This document shows, in pieces, positions 1 to 6,288 of a DNA stretch of 13,193 bases. A program made the position numbers and the translations under genes. The notes under the pieces were generated by a model. That model did no database searches, was not told the origin of the DNA, and saw only the letters and a program-made list of their open reading frames with translations. This stretch comes from Candidatus Aminicenantota bacterium (GTDB taxonomy: Bacteria > Acidobacteriota > Aminicenantia > S016-38): positions 1 through 13,193 of the forward strand of contig JAMOUL010000074.1 of assembly GCA_027062035.1 (NCBI GenBank), written 5' to 3'. The stretch's first letter is position 1. Each line of letters opens with the position of its first letter.

Positions 1-1
1 C

Positions 2-139
2 CTTGGATTCAAAGTGGAGGATGTGAGGGAAGGGGAGGTTATATTTATCCATAATTTCGGCACGCCTTCCCCTGCAAGAAGGGCAAGGGAGGCAGGATAC
101 AGCCTGAAACTTCGAAGAGTTGGTTTGTTGAAGGGATAA
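2..139 (+). CDS. 3' end of an unidentified protein (partial)
   Basis: An open frame enters from the left edge and runs 45 codons to a TAA at 137-139. The visible tail is basic, with an LGFKVEDV stretch and then a segment reading GTPSPARRAREAGYSL, ending RRVGLLKG. Codon use (AGG/AGA arginine, purine-rich) matches the genes downstream, so I think it is a real C-terminus. The alternation of short hydrophobic and basic stretches vaguely resembles the end of a Rossmann-type methyltransferase, such as the MnmC-like (DUF752) group. The visible part is too short to assign it. It lies upstream of the rocD promoter on the same strand, and no clear intrinsic terminator follows it. Confidence 0.6.
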   Translation, partial: LGFKVEDVREGEVIFIHNFGTPSPARRAREAGYSLKLRRVGLLKG

Positions 140-198
140 GTACATACCGCGCTATTTAATCCATTATTATCTGGAGTATTAATGCCTGGGTCCCTGGA

Positions 199-227
199 TT
201 GACGAAAGAAAATATGGTGACTATAAT
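199..227 (+). promoter_or_regulatory. Sigma-70 type promoter for rocD
   Basis: TTGACG (199-204) and a perfect TATAAT (222-227) are separated by 17 bp. This is an almost ideal housekeeping promoter. The predicted transcript start near 234 gives a leader of about 27 nt, carrying the AGGAGGTG ribosome binding site of rocD. No operator-like palindrome is obvious around it. Confidence 0.8.
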
Positions 228-249
228 TTCCTTTACCAGAAATTTATAC

Positions 250-257
250 AGGAGGTG
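250..257 (+). promoter_or_regulatory. rocD ribosome binding site that decides the start
   Basis: AGGAGGTG at 250-257 is a near-perfect Shine-Dalgarno sequence. An in-frame GTG at 255-257 lies inside it and so cannot be the start. The ATG at 261, 3-4 nt further on, is the plausible initiation codon. Confidence 0.75.
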
Positions 258-260
258 TTC

Positions 261-1451
261 ATGTATACCAGCGAAGAACTAATGAAGATCGATGAGCAGT
301 ACGGAGCCCATAATTATCACCCCCTTCCAATAGTTATTGCAAAGGGAGAAGGTGTCTGGGTCTGGGATGTTGAGGGGAAAAAATATATGGACATGCTTTC
401 TGCCTATTCAGCACTAAATCAGGGACATCGTCATCCGAGAATAGTTAAGGTTGCTCACGAACAACTGGATAGATTGACCCTTACATCCAGAGCTTTTTAC
501 AATGACAAGCTTCCACTATTTCTTAAGAAGGTGGCAGAGCTCACCGGTATGGAGATGGTATTACCCATGAATACCGGAGCTGAAGCTGTGGAGACAGCTT
601 TAAAGGCGGTGAGAAAGTGGGGCTATTACGTTAAGGGAGTCGAGAAGGATAAAGCTGAAATTATAGTGGCAGAAAATAACTTCCATGGGAGAACCATCAC
701 CATAATTTCCTTTTCTTCTGAGGCTCAATACAGGGATGGATTTGGACCATTTACTCCGGGATTCAAAATGGTTCCCTATGGTGATGCAAAGGCAATAGAG
801 GATGCGATAACACCCAATACAGTAGCTGTTTTAATAGAGCCCATACAGGGAGAAGGTGGAATTATCATCCCACCTGATGGATATTTAAAAAGGGTCAGAG
901 AAGTAACTCAAAGGGAAAAGGTGCTGTTTATTCTGGACGAGATCCAGACCGGTCTTGGCCGTACGGGAAGAATGTTTGCATGGGAATGGGAAGGAGCAAA
1001 ACCCGATGGGATCATACTCGGAAAGGCACTGAGCGGAGGAATTCTTCCGGTTTCTGCTTTCGCTTCTTCAAAGGAGGTTTTAGGAGTGTTTAATCCGGGA
1101 GACCATGGTTCTACCTTCGGTGGAAATCCACTGGGAGCTGCTGTGGGTATAGAAGCCTTAAACGTTCTGGTAGAAGAAAACCTACCTCAGAAGGCTGAGG
1201 AAATGGGTAACTACTTTATGGAAGAACTTAGAAAGCTTCGCAATCCGGACATAGTGGAGGTCAGAGGAAGGGGCCTCCTTATAGGGGTTGAACTCAAAAA
1301 GCCTGCCAGAGAATATGCTGAAAAGCTTAAAGAAGAAGGACTGCTCTGTAAGGAAACCCACGAATATGTGATCCGTTTTGCTCCACCACTTGTCATTTCC
1401 AGGGAGGAAATAGATTGGGCCCTGGAAAAGATAAGGAAAGTTATGGGATGA
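261..1451 (+). CDS. rocD: Ornithine aminotransferase (ornithine--oxo-acid transaminase)
   Basis: This cytosolic PLP enzyme moves the delta-amino group of ornithine to 2-oxoglutarate. It gives glutamate-5-semialdehyde (which cyclises to pyrroline-5-carboxylate) and links arginine, proline and glutamate metabolism. The 396-residue protein has the fold-type I, class III aminotransferase layout. The ornithine-type segment LSAYSALNQGHRHP is near the N-terminus, followed by the NTGAEAVE phosphate-binding stretch, LIEPIQGEGG, LDEIQTGLGRTG with the cofactor Asp at about D226, and GKALSGG with the Schiff-base Lys at about K255. The D-to-K spacing of 29 matches that in human OAT (D263/K292). Length is normal for the family. 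It is the first gene behind a strong promoter, and its stop overlaps the ATG of the thioesterase gene (ATGA). No P5C dehydrogenase or reductase is recognisable nearby. The ALDH-fold gene that converges on this pair lacks catalytic residues. Substrate choice (ornithine rather than acetylornithine) is inferred from the motif. Confidence 0.9.
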   Translation: MYTSEELMKIDEQYGAHNYHPLPIVIAKGEGVWVWDVEGKKYMDMLSAYSALNQGHRHPRIVKVAHEQLDRLTLTSRAFYNDKLPLFLKKVAELTGMEMVLPMNTGAEAVETALKAVRKWGYYVKGVEKDKAEIIVAENNFHGRTITIISFSSEAQYRDGFGPFTPGFKMVPYGDAKAIEDAITPNTVAVLIEPIQGEGGIIIPPDGYLKRVREVTQREKVLFILDEIQTGLGRTGRMFAWEWEGAKPDGIILGKALSGGILPVSAFASSKEVLGVFNPGDHGSTFGGNPLGAAVGIEALNVLVEENLPQKAEEMGNYFMEELRKLRNPDIVEVRGRGLLIGVELKKPAREYAEKLKEEGLLCKETHEYVIRFAPPLVISREEIDWALEKIRKVMG

Positions 1452-1834
1452 ACGAGTACGACCGTTGCTTTGCCTGCGGGCAGGCTAATCCCTGGGGTCT
1501 GAAACTGATATTCCACCAGGATAAAAATGGAGTATGGGCAGATGTCGTTTTCCATAAAAACTACGAGGGTTATCCCGACATAGTTCACGGGGGTATAGTT
1601 ACCACAGTGCTGGATGAAGCAATGGCTAAGGCTGTTCTGGCTCGCGGCGTTGTAGCCTACACCGCTGAACTGAGGGTAAGGTTAAAGAAAAAGGCCGTTC
1701 CTGGCGAAAAATACAGGGTTTATGGAAGGCTTATCTCTTCAAGAAGAAACCTGTATGAACTTGAAGCAGTTTTAAGGAAGGGGGAGGAAGTAATAGCAGA
1801 AGCTCATGCCCGCTTCCTCGCCCCGGGAAAATAA
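1448..1834 (+). CDS. PaaI-family hotdog thioesterase
   Basis: A 128-residue single-domain protein of the hotdog fold, PaaI/YbgC-like. The start is the ATG in the ATGA overlap with the rocD stop, which implies translational coupling. A purine-rich AAGGAAAG at 1433-1440 can serve as ribosome binding site. The N-terminus carries the CFACGQANPWGLKL signature (CxxCGxxNPxGL) common in this subgroup. The central HGGIVTTVLDEAM is the long-helix active-site motif, in which the Asp is the expected base or nucleophile-activating residue. Such proteins hydrolyse acyl-CoA or aryl-CoA thioesters, but the acyl group cannot be read from the sequence. Pairing with ornithine aminotransferase does not point to a known pathway. 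The gene ends 2 bp before the stop codon of the convergent ALDH-like gene, and no terminator fits between them. Confidence 0.85.
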   Translation: MNEYDRCFACGQANPWGLKLIFHQDKNGVWADVVFHKNYEGYPDIVHGGIVTTVLDEAMAKAVLARGVVAYTAELRVRLKKKAVPGEKYRVYGRLISSRRNLYELEAVLRKGEEVIAEAHARFLAPGK

Positions 1835-1836
1835 GA

Positions 1837-3123
1837 CTAATCCTGTGATAATTTTATTAGTTTTTGAGAGGTGAATTCTTTAATCAAATATTTCGGACCC
1901 CTTCCCTGAAACAGAAATTCTTCCCGGCCTCTCAATTTCATGAAGAGTTGAGGAGAGGGAGAATTTTCCAGTATTATAAGTTCCACCGGGGTGACCTCGG
2001 CAAGTTCCATAGCAAACTCCTTTTCCCCTCCGAATATTGAAACGGACATTATGGCAGGAGAACTGGCTACAAAATCGAAAATTTCCTCTTTCTTTTCAAA
2101 GGTATAAACAAAAATAAGTGGTGAAAAAAGTTCTTCCTTTAAATAAAGGGAAAGTGGAAGTTCCGATGCGACTGCCGGGAATTTAAAGAGATCGTCAACA
2201 AGACCTCCTATAAGAAACTTCCCGCCAGCTTCCAGTACCTTTTCCCTTATTTTTATAAGCCGGGGTTGAAGATTTATTCCAAAGCCTTCCATTGAAAGGT
2301 TTTCCATATTCTTAAGTAGAACCGACAGGAAGTCGTAATAAATGCTTTCCCTGACGAGAATTACATTGGGACTCAATGGAGGAAATCCGAAATAATTCAC
2401 CATGGCCCTCAGGGATTTTTTGAGGGCTGCGTTAATTCCTTCTTCTTCCATTACTACAAAGGCTGAATTTCCCCTCCTTTCTATTAGTGTTTGCGTTGTT
2501 CCAATTCCTTCAATCGGGAAGTACGTTTTTGATGCTTCCTTTATCGATTCTTCCTTGGGGAGAAAGGTTGTGGGTATTAAGGAAACCATTTTTTTGAAGT
2601 ATGGATGGCTCAGAAGAAATTTTAAGAGGAAAAAGACTCCAGGGGCATCTTCTGGAGAGGGAGTAATTACAAGATGGTTTCCTGACAGAATGGAAGTGAA
2701 AATTTTCAGGGCAACTTCTAATGGGGAAGTAAACGGAGCCGGTCTCCATAAAATAATGCCAAGGGGCGTTTTGAAGGGGATTTCTGATAAAGACGAAATT
2801 TTTTCTTCATCGACTTGTAATGCAGAGAGGGTCTGGCGAGCGGCTTCCTTTATGTTGTGTATCTCATCCTTTGCTCCTTCTCCGGAAAATGGAAGATATT
2901 TTTTAAAGGCTTCCTCTAACCTTTCCGTGTTTGTTGTTATAACATCCTTTATGGCCTCCACCGCTTCCTGAGCGTAGTACTGGCTTGATGTAATCCTTTC
3001 CAGCTCTTCTTTTAATAGCTCAGATGTTCCCAGATGTACTCTTATCTCCGTTTTCCCCTTGAAGACTTTTATTTTCTGGGTCTGTGATTCAATGAATTCA
3101 CCCCTTGAAAGAATCTTTATCAT
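1837..3123 (-). CDS. Aldehyde dehydrogenase-fold protein lacking catalytic residues (probable pseudoenzyme)
   Basis: The 428-residue intact frame resembles the ALDH superfamily along its length. PLGIILWRPAPF (120-131) matches the PLGVV..PWNFP region. SGNHLVITPSPEDAP (147-161) matches AGNAVVLKPSEEAP, E215 matches the ELGG Glu, LKEELFSPL (328-336) matches EEIFGPV, and GRGPKYLIKEFT (407-418) matches the C-terminal GREG..Y.IEEMT. The key residues are changed. The oxyanion Asn of PWNFP is replaced (LWRPAP), the cofactor Lys of KPSE is Thr154, and the catalytic Cys falls in GFPPLSPNVILV (246-257), where Pro aligns with Cys. There is no cysteine anywhere in the protein. It is also about 50 residues shorter than typical ALDHs. 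It is the last gene of the thiC operon, starting 3 nt after the MBL gene with a CTGGAG ribosome binding site. Only the Glu equivalents persist, so dehydrogenase activity is unlikely. A structural, ligand-sensing or regulatory role is inference. Confidence 0.75.
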   Translation of the reverse strand: MIKILSRGEFIESQTQKIKVFKGKTEIRVHLGTSELLKEELERITSSQYYAQEAVEAIKDVITTNTERLEEAFKKYLPFSGEGAKDEIHNIKEAARQTLSALQVDEEKISSLSEIPFKTPLGIILWRPAPFTSPLEVALKIFTSILSGNHLVITPSPEDAPGVFFLLKFLLSHPYFKKMVSLIPTTFLPKEESIKEASKTYFPIEGIGTTQTLIERRGNSAFVVMEEEGINAALKKSLRAMVNYFGFPPLSPNVILVRESIYYDFLSVLLKNMENLSMEGFGINLQPRLIKIREKVLEAGGKFLIGGLVDDLFKFPAVASELPLSLYLKEELFSPLIFVYTFEKKEEIFDFVASSPAIMSVSIFGGEKEFAMELAEVTPVELIILENSPSPQLFMKLRGREEFLFQGRGPKYLIKEFTSQKLIKLSQD

Positions 3124-3126
3124 GGA

Positions 3127-3933
3127 TTAAAGCTCCAGAACCATGCCTTCGTGTGCAGCCATTGTGTTGGGGAAGATTTCTCTTGCTCTTTTTTCCTTTC
3201 CCTCTATAATTGCATCGGTGTGTTTCGGATCGTGGTGGAACAGAAGAAGCATTTTAGCCCCGGCCTTTGACGCAACTTCTGCTGCCATCTCAGGGGTACT
3301 GTGTCCGTATCCCTGGTGGCGGAGGTACTCCTCGTGGGTGTACTGGGCATCATGGATAAGTACATCCGCCTCTGAGGCGAAATCAATAAGTCTTCTATCG
3401 CTTCCCACATATCCTTCTGTGTCTGTGGCAACCACCACAGTCTTTCCCTCTGCCTCTATACGGTAAAGCAATACCCCTCCCCTTGGATGTGCCGGGCTGT
3501 GTAGAGCCTGGATTTTGAAGTTTCCTCTTTCCACCACGTCTCCGTCCTGGATGGTATTGAAGGATAAATTTGCTCCTCTGTCAGTTATGTTAAATGGTGA
3601 AAAAATCGGCAGAGAAAGAATATCCACAACATCCTCTACACCTACATCCAGAATAGATGGTCCCATTACCAGCGTATTTATGCTATCAGAATATATAAAG
3701 GAAGCGTAAGGTAGGCCAATTATATGGTCGAAATGATAATGGGTTAAAAGGAGAAGTACGTTTTTGAGAACCTTCTTGCTTCGCGATAAATTTATTATCC
3801 CTGTACCGGCATCTATTATCAGGGAATCCTCTCCGGAGTTGATCAAAATAGCTGTGGTATTACCTCCGAATTTAATATAATCCTGTCTGCAGACCGGATG
3901 AGTCCCCCTTGCCCCGAAAATTTCAATATACAT
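3127..3933 (-). CDS. MBL-fold metallo-hydrolase (COG1235, cyclic phosphodiesterase-like)
   Basis: A 268-residue metallo-beta-lactamase-fold hydrolase of the RNase Z/PhnP-like branch. The opening segment GARGTHPV, then FGGNTTAILI and LIIDAGTGI, is typical. The metal-binding motif THYHFDH lies at 64-70 (H65, H67, D69, H70). Further likely ligands are H149 in SPAHPRGG, D171 in VATDTEG and H233/H234 in LFHHDPKH. The segment DAQYTHEEY...GYGHST is characteristic of a widespread subgroup, which predicts a dinuclear metal site and phosphodiester hydrolysis. The substrate is unknown. The start ATG is preceded at ideal distance by AAGGAGGGG, which fills the 12-nt gap to the thiC stop, so the two genes are clearly cotranscribed. 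No signal peptide is seen, so it is cytoplasmic. A role in thiamin or nucleotide metabolism would be a guess from context alone. Confidence 0.85.
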   Translation of the reverse strand: MYIEIFGARGTHPVCRQDYIKFGGNTTAILINSGEDSLIIDAGTGIINLSRSKKVLKNVLLLLTHYHFDHIIGLPYASFIYSDSINTLVMGPSILDVGVEDVVDILSLPIFSPFNITDRGANLSFNTIQDGDVVERGNFKIQALHSPAHPRGGVLLYRIEAEGKTVVVATDTEGYVGSDRRLIDFASEADVLIHDAQYTHEEYLRHQGYGHSTPEMAAEVASKAGAKMLLLFHHDPKHTDAIIEGKEKRAREIFPNTMAAHEGMVLEL

Positions 3934-3945
3934 TCTCCCCTCCTT

Positions 3946-5253
3946 TTAGAATTCAGGGGTATATTTGTCCCTCTTTATTCCGAGATACTGATCCACGATT
4001 TTTAAAGCACAAAAATCTCCACACATTGAACACGCATCGGTTTGAGTCTTTCTCTGCGCTCTTATCTCATCGAACCTTTCCCTGTCTATTGAAAGTTCTC
4101 GCTGGGCTTCCCAGTCGAGGGCTCTTCTGGCAAAAGACATTTTCCTGTCCCATTCGGCTGCTCCTTTTATCCCCTTTGCTATGTCTGCTGCGTGGGCCGC
4201 AATTCTTGAGGCAATTACCCCTTCCCTTACGGCATTTACATCTGGAAGTCCCAGATGTTCTGCGGGGGTAACATAACAGAGAAAATCCGCTCCTGCAGCT
4301 GCTGCTATTGCTCCTCCTATAGCAGAGGTTATGTGGTCATAGCCAGGTGCAATATCGGTTACTATGGGTCCCAGGACATAGAACGGTGCTCCGTCACACA
4401 GCCTTTTCTGAAGCTTTATATTCATTTCTATCTGATTTAAGGGAACGTGTCCTGGACCCTCTACCATGGCCTGTACCCCTGCTTCCCTTGATTTTTTTAC
4501 CAGCTCTCCCAGTACCATAAGTTCGTCGATTTGTGCAGCGTCTGTGGCATCTGCTATAGCTCCGGGTCGTAATCCATCCCCTAAACTTAAGGTCATATCA
4601 TATTTTCTCGCAATTTCAAGTAATTGGTCAAAATGTGTGTATAGGGGATTTTCCTTTTCATTGTGAAGCATCCATCCTGCAAGAAAGGAACCGCCCCTCG
4701 AAACTATATCCATGATCCTCTCTTTCCTTTTTATTTTTTCGAGCCCGGAAAGGGTAAGGCCTGCATGTACTGTGATAAAATCAACTCCGTCCTTTCCATG
4801 CATTTCTATAACTTCAAGCAGGTCTTCGGGCTTCATGTTAACTATGGAGCCCCTCCTGGAAATTGCCACTATGGCCGCCTGGTAAATGGGGACAGTTCCC
4901 ACGGGCCTCCATGAGTGTTCTATGATTTTTTTCCTGTTCCTGTTGAGGTTTCCTCCTGTGGACAGATCCATAATGGTGTCTGCTCCAGCCTCAAGGGCTA
5001 CCCTGAGCTTTTCCAGTTCCGGGTCAATATGGGGAAAATCCATGGAAGTTCCAATATTGGCATTTACCTTTGTTTTCAAACCTTCCCCTATTCCTATGGG
5101 TTTTAAATTTTTGTGGTTTGGATTAGCGGGGATAACCACCCTTCCCCTGGCAATCCTTTGCAGGAGTTCATCTATGGAAATATTTTCTTCCTTTGCTATT
5201 ACTTCCATCTCTCGCGTGGGATTTCCTTTTTTTGCCTGTTCCAGCTGAGTCAT
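3946..5253 (-). CDS. thiC: Phosphomethylpyrimidine synthase (HMP-P synthase), short form
   Basis: ThiC is a radical-SAM enzyme that rearranges aminoimidazole ribotide to 4-amino-5-hydroxymethyl-2-methylpyrimidine phosphate, the pyrimidine half of thiamin. The 435-residue protein shows the family motifs GIGEGLKTKVNANIGTS, DLSTGG, VHAGLT, SRGGSFLAGWM, DGLRPG, MVEGPGHVP, GPIVTDIAPGYDHI and YVTPAEHL. The C-terminal cluster Cys are C408, C411 and C415 in CSMCGDFC. Spacing is CX2CX3C, one residue shorter than the CX2CX4C of the E. coli-type enzyme. The N-terminal ThiC-associated extension found in proteobacterial forms is absent. I chose the ATG at 5253, not the in-frame TTG at 5268, because the TTG overlaps the GGAGGT ribosome binding site. 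It is the first gene of a three-gene operon. No TPP riboswitch is seen in the short leader. A paralogous BzaF role (5-hydroxybenzimidazole synthesis) cannot be excluded. Confidence 0.92.
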   Translation of the reverse strand: MTQLEQAKKGNPTREMEVIAKEENISIDELLQRIARGRVVIPANPNHKNLKPIGIGEGLKTKVNANIGTSMDFPHIDPELEKLRVALEAGADTIMDLSTGGNLNRNRKKIIEHSWRPVGTVPIYQAAIVAISRRGSIVNMKPEDLLEVIEMHGKDGVDFITVHAGLTLSGLEKIKRKERIMDIVSRGGSFLAGWMLHNEKENPLYTHFDQLLEIARKYDMTLSLGDGLRPGAIADATDAAQIDELMVLGELVKKSREAGVQAMVEGPGHVPLNQIEMNIKLQKRLCDGAPFYVLGPIVTDIAPGYDHITSAIGGAIAAAAGADFLCYVTPAEHLGLPDVNAVREGVIASRIAAHAADIAKGIKGAAEWDRKMSFARRALDWEAQRELSIDRERFDEIRAQRKTQTDACSMCGDFCALKIVDQYLGIKRDKYTPEF

Positions 5254-5260
5254 TTTTTTT

Positions 5261-5266
5261 ACCTCC
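5261..5266 (-). promoter_or_regulatory. thiC ribosome binding site that decides the start
   Basis: On the minus strand GGAGGT lies 7 nt upstream of the ATG at 5253. The in-frame TTG at 5268-5266 overlaps this element and is rejected as the start. Confidence 0.75.
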
Positions 5267-5273
5267 AAAATGA

Positions 5274-5302
5274 ATTATAATAAAATGCGAAATAAGTAAG
5301 AA
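5274..5302 (-). promoter_or_regulatory. Possible second (proximal) thiC promoter
   Basis: A perfect TATAAT on the minus strand (5279 down to 5274) has only a weak -35 (TTCTTA) 17 bp upstream. The transcript would begin near 5267 and just include the ribosome binding site. This is weaker than the distal candidate because the -35 matches at only three positions, and the region is AT-rich. Confidence 0.3.
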
Positions 5303-5331
5303 ATTATAACCCTATGAAAGAAATTTGAAAA
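5303..5331 (-). promoter_or_regulatory. Probable promoter of the thiC operon
   Basis: On the minus strand TTTTCA (5331-5326) and a perfect TATAAT (5308-5303) are 17 bp apart. The predicted start is near 5296, giving a leader of about 43 nt. That is too short to hold a TPP riboswitch, and none of the conserved riboswitch pieces is visible. It sits back to back with the M23 peptidase promoter in a 123-bp divergent spacer. Confidence 0.55.
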
Positions 5332-5337
5332 TAAGGG

Positions 5338-5367
5338 TTGACAGGCAGCAAATTTATGTGTTAAAAG
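5338..5367 (+). promoter_or_regulatory. Possible promoter of the M23 peptidase gene
   Basis: A perfect TTGACA (5338-5343) is followed 17-18 bp later by a weak -10 (TTAAAA at 5361 or TAAAAG at 5362). If used, transcription would start only a few bases before the ATG at 5377, leaving almost no leader and excluding the GAGG at 5367-5370. The -35 is convincing and the -10 is not. Confidence 0.4.
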
Positions 5368-5376
5368 AGGAAAGAG

Positions 5377-6288
5377 ATGAAAGATTATTTTAGCATCTGG
5401 ATTATTCCAAAGGACGACGCACCCCCAAAAATTTTCTCCATTGAGAGGAAAAAATTAAGGAGGGCCCTTGCCGGTGTGGGTGTCTTGGCCTTTTTAGGTT
5501 TGTTTTTGATGGGAGACTATGTGACCCTTCTTATGAGGAGAGCCGAAATTAATCGATTGAGAGCTGAAAATGCAAGATTGAAAAATCGGCTTCTCGCCAT
5601 TCAGAAGGATTCCGAAGATCTGGAGAAAAAACTCAATCTCTTTAAGGATTACGCTAAAAAACTGAATACTATTGCAGGCCTTGAGTCCCCGTACGCCCTC
5701 AAAGAAGTTGGTGGAGTTGGTGGAGGAGAATTTACCTTTTCACCTTCTACTCCAAAACAGAGAGATCTGGATATTTCAAAAATTTCCTCCAAGCTTAAAA
5801 ATTTAAAGAAGGCTGCCAGAAACCTGGACATTAATTTTGAAATTCTTTACAAATTCTTCAAAGAGCAGCAGGAACTGCTTGCATGTACACCTTCCATATG
5901 GCCTACGAGAGGATACTTAACATCTGTCTTCGGATACAGAAGGGACCCATTTACAGGCAGGAGAGCGTTTCACCGGGGAATCGATATTTCTGCTCCAATA
6001 GGTCAGAAGGTTCACGTCACTGCCAAGGGAATAGTGGTTAAAACAGGGTACAAACCAAGAAGCCTGGGTAGGTATGTTATGGTCAACCACGGATTCGGAT
6101 TTACCACTGTTTATGCTCACCTCTCCAGAATTCTCGTCAGACCCGGCCAGAGGGTAAAGCGTGGAGATGTTATAGGACTTGTAGGAAATTCTGGAAGGAG
6201 TACAGCTCCTCACCTTCATTACGAAGTCAGGGTTTATGGGAAAGCTGTTAATCCTCTTCTCTATATTTTAGAGAACCTGGGAATTTAG
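5377..6288 (+). CDS. Membrane-anchored M23 (LytM-type) peptidoglycan peptidase with coiled coil
   Basis: A 303-residue envelope protein. A short basic N-terminal tail precedes one transmembrane segment at about 30-52. A heptad-rich coiled coil follows (about 55-98), then a Gly/Ser/Pro linker and a second helical stretch (about 132-168). The M23 domain spans about 177-300. Zinc ligands are visible: H199 and D203 in FHRGIDIS and H281 in APHLHYE. H248 in YAHLS and H279 are the expected catalytic and stabilising histidines, so all active-site residues are present. An active Zn endopeptidase cutting peptide crossbridges is expected. The domain is predicted to lie outside the cytoplasmic membrane, tethered by the helix. 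The architecture resembles MepM-like proteins. The start ATG has a modest GAGG ribosome binding site. The last 21 bp overlap the 3' end of the convergent HD-GYP gene. Confidence 0.9.
   Translation: MKDYFSIWIIPKDDAPPKIFSIERKKLRRALAGVGVLAFLGLFLMGDYVTLLMRRAEINRLRAENARLKNRLLAIQKDSEDLEKKLNLFKDYAKKLNTIAGLESPYALKEVGGVGGGEFTFSPSTPKQRDLDISKISSKLKNLKKAARNLDINFEILYKFFKEQQELLACTPSIWPTRGYLTSVFGYRRDPFTGRRAFHRGIDISAPIGQKVHVTAKGIVVKTGYKPRSLGRYVMVNHGFGFTTVYAHLSRILVRPGQRVKRGDVIGLVGNSGRSTAPHLHYEVRVYGKAVNPLLYILENLGI

Noticed and set aside
158..200. AATCCA...TGGATT inverted repeat upstream of rocD, as terminator or operator
   Set aside because: The 6-bp arms are 31 nt apart, with no T-run and no further pairing. 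The right arm simply overlaps the -35 region. Chance is likely.
1415..1447. Thioesterase start upstream of the ATG at 1448
   Set aside because: The extra codons lie within rocD coding sequence and precede the conserved NEYDRCFACG start. The ATGA overlap is a classic coupled start.
1835..1836. Intrinsic terminator between the convergent thioesterase and ALDH-like genes
   Set aside because: Only 2 bp separate the stops, and no GC-rich hairpin with a T-run is seen on either strand nearby.
2402..2971. A 189-codon plus-strand open frame inside the ALDH-like gene
   Set aside because: Codon use and the protein pattern fit the minus-strand gene. The plus-strand translation has no recognisable domain and no ribosome binding site.
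5254..5268. thiC start at the in-frame TTG (5268)
   Set aside because: It overlaps the GGAGGT ribosome binding site. The ATG at 5253 is correctly spaced from it.
5254..5376. TPP or cobalamin riboswitch ahead of thiC
   Set aside because: The divergent spacer is AT-rich, holds promoters on both strands and shows none of the conserved riboswitch segments. The predicted leader is too short.
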